Shown here: piece by piece, positions 63,667 through 64,000 of the stretch | Layout of the letters: every line of letters starts with the position of its first letter | Numbering within the stretch: position 1 is the stretch's first letter | DNA from: Aurantimonas marina | Lineage (GTDB): Bacteria > Pseudomonadota > Alphaproteobacteria > Rhizobiales > Rhizobiaceae | Direction: 5' to 3' | DNA length: 64,000 nucleotides | Assembly (NCBI RefSeq): GCF_017183135.1 | Contig: NZ_JADDXW010000013.1 | Coordinates: 62,001 to 126,000, forward strand | The notes under the pieces: model-generated | What the model was told of the DNA's origin: nothing | The model's input: the letters and a program-made list of their open reading frames with translations, nothing else | Database searches by the model: none | Program-made: the position numbers and the translations under genes

Positions 63667-64000
63667 TGAGCCGCTTCCGCCTTGCCGAGCATGGCCGCCT
63701 CAACAGCGCCCGCCGCATCCCGTTCCGCTTCGACGGCGAGCGCTATGTGGGGCTGGAGGGTGACACGCTCGCCTCTGCGCTGTTGGCAAACGGCGTTCAC
63801 CTCACCGGCCGCTCGTTCAAATATCATCGGCCGCGCGGCATCCTGGGTTCCGGGCCGGAAGAGCCGAACGCGCTTGTCGAGATCCGCCGCGACGATGCTC
63901 GCCGCCAGCCCAATATCCGCGCGACGATGCAGCCGCTCTATGACGGGCTCGACGCTGTCAGCCAAAACCGCTGGCCCTCGCTCGGCTTCGACATCGGCGG
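63666..64000 (+). CDS. soxA: Sarcosine oxidase subunit alpha, N-terminal part (3' end outside window)
   Basis: The frame starts at ATG 63666 and runs off the right edge after 111 complete codons. The visible N-terminus (RFRLAEHGRLNSARRIPFRF, then LEGDTLASALLANGVHLTGR and FKYHRPRGILGSGPEEPNAL) is the ferredoxin-like domain that begins SoxA, with the family's conserved S-F-K-Y-H-R-P-R-G. SoxA carries the NAD and folate-binding domains, both beyond the edge. It overlaps soxD by one base, so translation is coupled. Confidence 0.95.
   Translation, partial: MSRFRLAEHGRLNSARRIPFRFDGERYVGLEGDTLASALLANGVHLTGRSFKYHRPRGILGSGPEEPNALVEIRRDDARRQPNIRATMQPLYDGLDAVSQNRWPSLGFDIG

Overview
The window is GC-rich, gene-dense chromosomal DNA from an alphaproteobacterium, most likely of the Hyphomicrobiales (Rhizobiales). 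The main evidence is the tkt-gap-pgk gene order, a DUF4164-zapA pair, a split pntAA-pntAB-pntB transhydrogenase next to an aa3-type oxidase subunit IV, HWE-family histidine kinases, an alanine-racemase-fold ornithine decarboxylase followed by a GNAT gene, and a soxBDA sarcosine oxidase operon. No insertion sequence, prophage, CRISPR array, tRNA or rRNA was seen. The genus cannot be fixed from the sequence.

Layout. 1-2.8 kb: tail of a thioredoxin-reductase-like flavoenzyme, an EamA exporter, a ligase-associated nuclease without its ligase, and a DUF2188 protein. 3-8.3 kb: a large-subunit catalase behind a perfect 16-bp palindrome, then a Cache-HWE sensor kinase whose ribosome binding site lies in a hairpin. 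7.5-15.2 kb (minus strand): transketolase, GAPDH, a K+/H+ antiporter, phosphoglycerate kinase and an SGNH hydrolase. 15.4-18.6 kb: DUF4164, ZapA, a lipoprotein esterase, a GNAT, and a MerR/carboxymuconolactone-decarboxylase pair with a recognisable MerR-type promoter. 18.6-23.4 kb: protease inhibitor, hydroxyacid dehydrogenase with a LacI regulator, MarR, creatininase, and a PKHD-type dioxygenase. 23.4-25.2 kb: an AT-rich divergent promoter with two Irr-like iron boxes, a secreted Gly/Glu-repeat protein, and a BrnTA toxin-antitoxin pair. 25.2-32.3 kb: a COG0523 metallochaperone coupled to a WD40 protein, a multi-PAS HWE kinase, and ornithine decarboxylase with a long leader. 32.3-38 kb: LysR, L,D-transpeptidase, a DUF1007/NicO nickel-cobalt exporter pair, a diguanylate cyclase and a PuuD-like amidase. 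38-47 kb: two paralogous TRAP binding proteins flanking a KaiC-like double ATPase/hybrid kinase operon, followed by one dctQM pair. 47-57 kb: a fused indolepyruvate:ferredoxin oxidoreductase, a PEP-mutase-family enzyme, RecX, cytochrome oxidase subunit IV and transhydrogenase. 57-64 kb: a membrane-anchored lipase-like protein, a TPR lipoprotein, ribosomal protein S21, a membrane protein and the sarcosine oxidase operon.

The gene content suggests a free-living heterotroph that takes up organic acids by TRAP transport, oxidises sarcosine, makes NADPH through transhydrogenase and manages metals (Ni/Co, Zn, Fe). The two spots most worth a second look are the KaiC-like/hybrid-kinase operon between the TRAP genes (39.4-43.0 kb) and the iron-box region with the unrecognised repeat protein (23.4-24.5 kb).
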